DNA from: Acidimicrobiia bacterium
Lineage (GTDB): Bacteria; Actinomycetota; Acidimicrobiia; Spongiisociales; ZC4RG35
DNA length: 48,104 nucleotides
Direction of reading: 5' to 3'
Assembly (NCBI GenBank): GCA_026002975.1
Contig: BPGJ01000009.1
Coordinates: 1-48,104, forward strand
Made by a program: the position numbers and the translations under genes. Numbering within the stretch: position 1 is the first letter of the stretch; each line of letters opens with the position of its first letter. The notes under the pieces were generated by a model. That model ran no database searches, had not been told where the DNA came from, and saw only the letters and a list, made by a program, of their open reading frames with translations. Shown here in pieces: positions 45,580-48,104 of the stretch.

Positions 45580-46077
45580 TTGGCCGGTGCGCTGGTACTC
45601 AACGCCACCTACGAGCCCCTGTCGGTCGTGAGCGACCGCCGGGCGGTGGTGCTCGTCCTGCACGGCAAGGCGGTCGCCGTCGAGCACCGCGACCTGGTGT
45701 GGGTGGCGGAGCGGACCCGGATCCGGGTGCCTTCGGTGGTTCGCCTCGTCCGGTACGTGAAGGTTCCCTATCGCAGGAACGTGCCGCTGACCCGTAGGGC
45801 GGTGCTGGGGCGGGACGAGCATCGCTGTCAGTACTGCGCCGCCCCCGCCGACTCGATCGACCACGTGGTTCCCCGGTCCCGGGGCGGCTCCCACACCTGG
45901 GACAACGTGGTCGCCTGCTGCCGTCGCTGCAACGTGCGCAAGGGCAACCGCCTGCCGGCCGAAGCCGGGCTCACCCTGCTCAAGACCCCGCAGGCCCCCC
46001 TGGCCCACGGCTGGGTGTACGCCAGCACCGGCTACGTGGTCGATCCCTCCTGGCAGCCCTACCTGATGGCCGGCTGA
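45580..46077 (+). CDS. HNH endonuclease family protein
   Basis: The 165-residue product has an N-terminal domain of about 85 residues (ALVLNATYEPLSVVSDRRAV), followed by the HNH nuclease core, HRCQYCAAPADSIDHVVPRS then RGGSHTWDNVVACCRRCNVR. The core carries two Cys pairs for a structural zinc, the DH catalytic pair, Asn and a final basic helix (KGNRLPAEAG). Free-standing HNH proteins of this type are common chromosomal genes in actinobacteria, often with unknown role. The TTG start has GGAGGT about seven bases upstream. Nothing links it to a mobile element here. Confidence 0.85.
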   Translation: MAGALVLNATYEPLSVVSDRRAVVLVLHGKAVAVEHRDLVWVAERTRIRVPSVVRLVRYVKVPYRRNVPLTRRAVLGRDEHRCQYCAAPADSIDHVVPRSRGGSHTWDNVVACCRRCNVRKGNRLPAEAGLTLLKTPQAPLAHGWVYASTGYVVDPSWQPYLMAG

Positions 46078-46119
46078 TCCCCTCGACCTTCCGCGGCTCG
46101 TCTCGGCGCGTCCCGACGG

Positions 46120-46173
46120 TGGGATCTGGTGGGAGGAAGTGTTGACAAGTGGGAGGAAATGGGGCATAGTGGT
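46120..46173 (+). promoter_or_regulatory. MraZ operator: 10-bp-spaced TGGG repeats
   Basis: TGGG occurs at 46120, 46130, 46150 and 46160, with degenerate copies TGTT at 46140 and TGGT at 46170, so the spacing is exactly ten bases. MraZ is known to bind TGGG-type direct repeats with about this period upstream of its own gene. The last copies overlap the promoter spacer and -10, as expected for autorepression. Confidence 0.75.
46142..46170 (+). promoter_or_regulatory. mraZ promoter (TTGACA-17-CATAGT)
   Basis: A perfect -35 TTGACA (46142-46147), a 17-base spacer and a -10 CATAGT (46165-46170, four of six) lie 33 bases before the mraZ GTG. Two of the TGGG repeats fall in the spacer. Confidence 0.75.
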
Positions 46174-46203
46174 GGCCACGTCGGGTCTGGTGGTGGAGAA
46201 GAG

Positions 46204-46632
46204 GTGTTTCTCGGTGAGTACACGCACACACTGGACGGGAAGGGGCGAGTGGTGATGCCGGCCCGTTTCCGTGAAGAGCTGGCCGACGGCTGCATCGTGC
46301 TCAAAGGGCGGGAAGGGCAGGTCGAGATCTTCCCGCGAGAGGTGTGGAACCAGCGTGCCGCCGAGATGGCCGAAGGGCTCAGGAAGCGGAAGGGCCGGAG
46401 TGTGTCCCGTTACTTCTTCGCCAGCGCCGACGAACAGCAGCTGGACAAGGCGGGTCGCCTCCTGGTGAAGCCCGACCTGAGAGGATTCGCCGGGTTGAGC
46501 GAGGGAGACGAGGTGGTGGTGGTCGGGGTGTACGACCGGGTGGAGCTCTGGAACCCGACCGTCTATGCCCAGGAGAGGAGGAAGGCAGAGGAACTGCTCA
46601 TGGAGGACGAGGACCTGGACGAGAGCGCCTGA
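46204..46632 (+). CDS. mraZ: MraZ transcriptional regulator
   Basis: The 142-residue protein carries two AbrB/SpoVT-like swapped-hairpin domains: [20 protein letters not shown] then [20 protein letters not shown], and later [20 protein letters not shown] then [20 protein letters not shown]. The [13 protein letters not shown] and DKAGRLLV motifs are diagnostic. MraZ is a DNA-binding repressor of the division and cell-wall cluster in studied bacteria and antagonises RsmH in some. The GTG at 46204 is chosen over an upstream frame because the family starts MFLGEY and GGAGAAGAG precedes it. Confidence 0.95.
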   Translation: MFLGEYTHTLDGKGRVVMPARFREELADGCIVLKGREGQVEIFPREVWNQRAAEMAEGLRKRKGRSVSRYFFASADEQQLDKAGRLLVKPDLRGFAGLSEGDEVVVVGVYDRVELWNPTVYAQERRKAEELLMEDEDLDESA

Positions 46633-46635
46633 CAC

Positions 46636-46713
46636 ATTGCCAGCCCCCCGGAACCAAAGGAAGGCCCCTGACTCCGCCCGCTTCTTTTGGTGCCAGCGCC
46701 CGGGGGGCTGGCA

Positions 46714-46715
<2 letters not shown>
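46636..46715 (+). promoter_or_regulatory. long mraZ-rsmH hairpin burying the rsmH start codon
   Basis: A perfect 16-bp inverted repeat has arms at 46636-46651 (ATTGCCAGCCCCCCGG) and 46700-46715. Inside it an 11-bp stem pairs 46653-46663 with 46681-46691, with one G-U pair, around a 17-base loop; an eight-base bulge lies on the 3' side. The last two bases of the outer stem are the A and T of the rsmH ATG (46714), so folding should hinder initiation. A structured mraW RNA motif is known upstream of this gene in actinobacteria; whether this is a member needs a covariance search. Confidence 0.65.
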
Positions 46716-48039
<1,324 letters not shown>

Positions 48040-48068
48040 GGAACCTGGCGGTTTCGGAGGACCACCCC

Positions 48069-48104
48069 ATGAGCCACCATCCCCGACGGAGCGCCGGCGT
48101 CGGG
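48069..48104 (+). CDS. start of the next division gene, probably ftsI (penicillin-binding protein), partial
   Basis: Only twelve codons are present (MSHHPRRSAGVG). The ATG has a strong GGAGGA site (48056-48061) seven bases upstream, and a basic start suits a membrane-anchored penicillin-binding protein. The assignment to ftsI rests on gene order (mraZ-rsmH-ftsL-ftsI) alone. Confidence 0.45.
   Translation, partial: MSHHPRRSAGVG

Overview
The window reads as a chromosomal segment of a very GC-rich Actinomycetota bacterium, most plausibly of the class Acidimicrobiia (inference). The reasons are the strong G/C third-position codon bias, frequent GTG and TTG starts, gene pairs coupled by 4-base ATGA/GTGA overlaps, start codons closely preceded by a TANNNT box (a leaderless-mRNA signature common in this phylum), and actinobacterial families such as DUF5667, DUF3040, MoxR/DUF58/TgpA and a tail-extended LeuA. 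No tRNA, rRNA, CRISPR array, insertion sequence or prophage was seen. Coding density is very high, and no stretch over 300 bases is clearly gene-free.

Layout. 1-4452 (minus): a proton-translocating transhydrogenase operon (pntAA, pntAB, pntB) followed by a nitroreductase, a DUF5667-type membrane protein and the start of an ECF-like sigma factor. 4507-10135 (plus): a universal-stress/CBS-like protein, a membrane-anchored alpha/beta hydrolase and a complete OpuC/ProU-type osmoprotectant ABC transporter (ATPase-CBS, two permeases, binding lipoprotein). 10182-13400 (plus): a tricorn-type protease. 13363-19458 (minus): a branched-chain amino acid operon, leader peptide-ilvB-ilvN-ilvC-leuA-leuB, with promoter, 11-residue leader peptide and attenuator. 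19459-22031 (plus): a coiled-coil NYN RNase-like protein, a Cys-rich mini-protein and QueG. 21995-24115 (minus): an alpha-glucan phosphorylase, divergent from ilvD. 24171-30744 (plus): ilvD, a small membrane protein, a metallophosphoesterase, an SRPBCC protein, an ArsA/Get3-like ATPase, a 58-residue protein, a ROK kinase, a DUF1232 protein and a luciferase-like oxidoreductase. 30752-32995: an aminotransferase and a threonine aldolase. 33021-37328 (plus): the type II fatty-acid synthesis cluster fabD-fabH-fabG-acpP-fabF. 37325-38909 (minus): two membrane proteins and a histidine phosphatase. 39087-40152 (plus): DUF3040 and MerR-family proteins. 40157-44592 (minus): the MoxR-DUF58-TgpA operon. 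44709-46077 (plus): two unrecognised small genes and an HNH nuclease. 46120-48104 (plus): the start of the division/cell-wall cluster, with mraZ operator and promoter, mraZ, a long hairpin, rsmH, ftsL and the first codons of ftsI.

Function. ilvBNC, ilvD, leuA and leuB cover most of valine/isoleucine/leucine synthesis; leuCD and ilvE are not here. ilvC, and in part the fatty-acid genes, use NADPH, which the transhydrogenase can supply. The ilv operon appears to be regulated by attenuation and mraZ by its own product. The most interesting non-coding signals are the ilv leader/attenuator abutting the NYN gene at CATATG, a perfect 16-bp inverted repeat between mraZ and rsmH that buries the rsmH start codon, and the repeated TANNNT boxes 6-9 bases before start codons.

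Data quality. Reading frames are intact from about 4 to 41 kb, but both ends (0.36-3.4 kb and 41.7-48.0 kb) carry many single-base frameshifts, several in G or C runs and some in essential genes (rsmH, ftsL). These look like uncorrected sequencing errors at poorly covered contig ends rather than true pseudogenes, so the affected genes are annotated as frameshifted CDSs.
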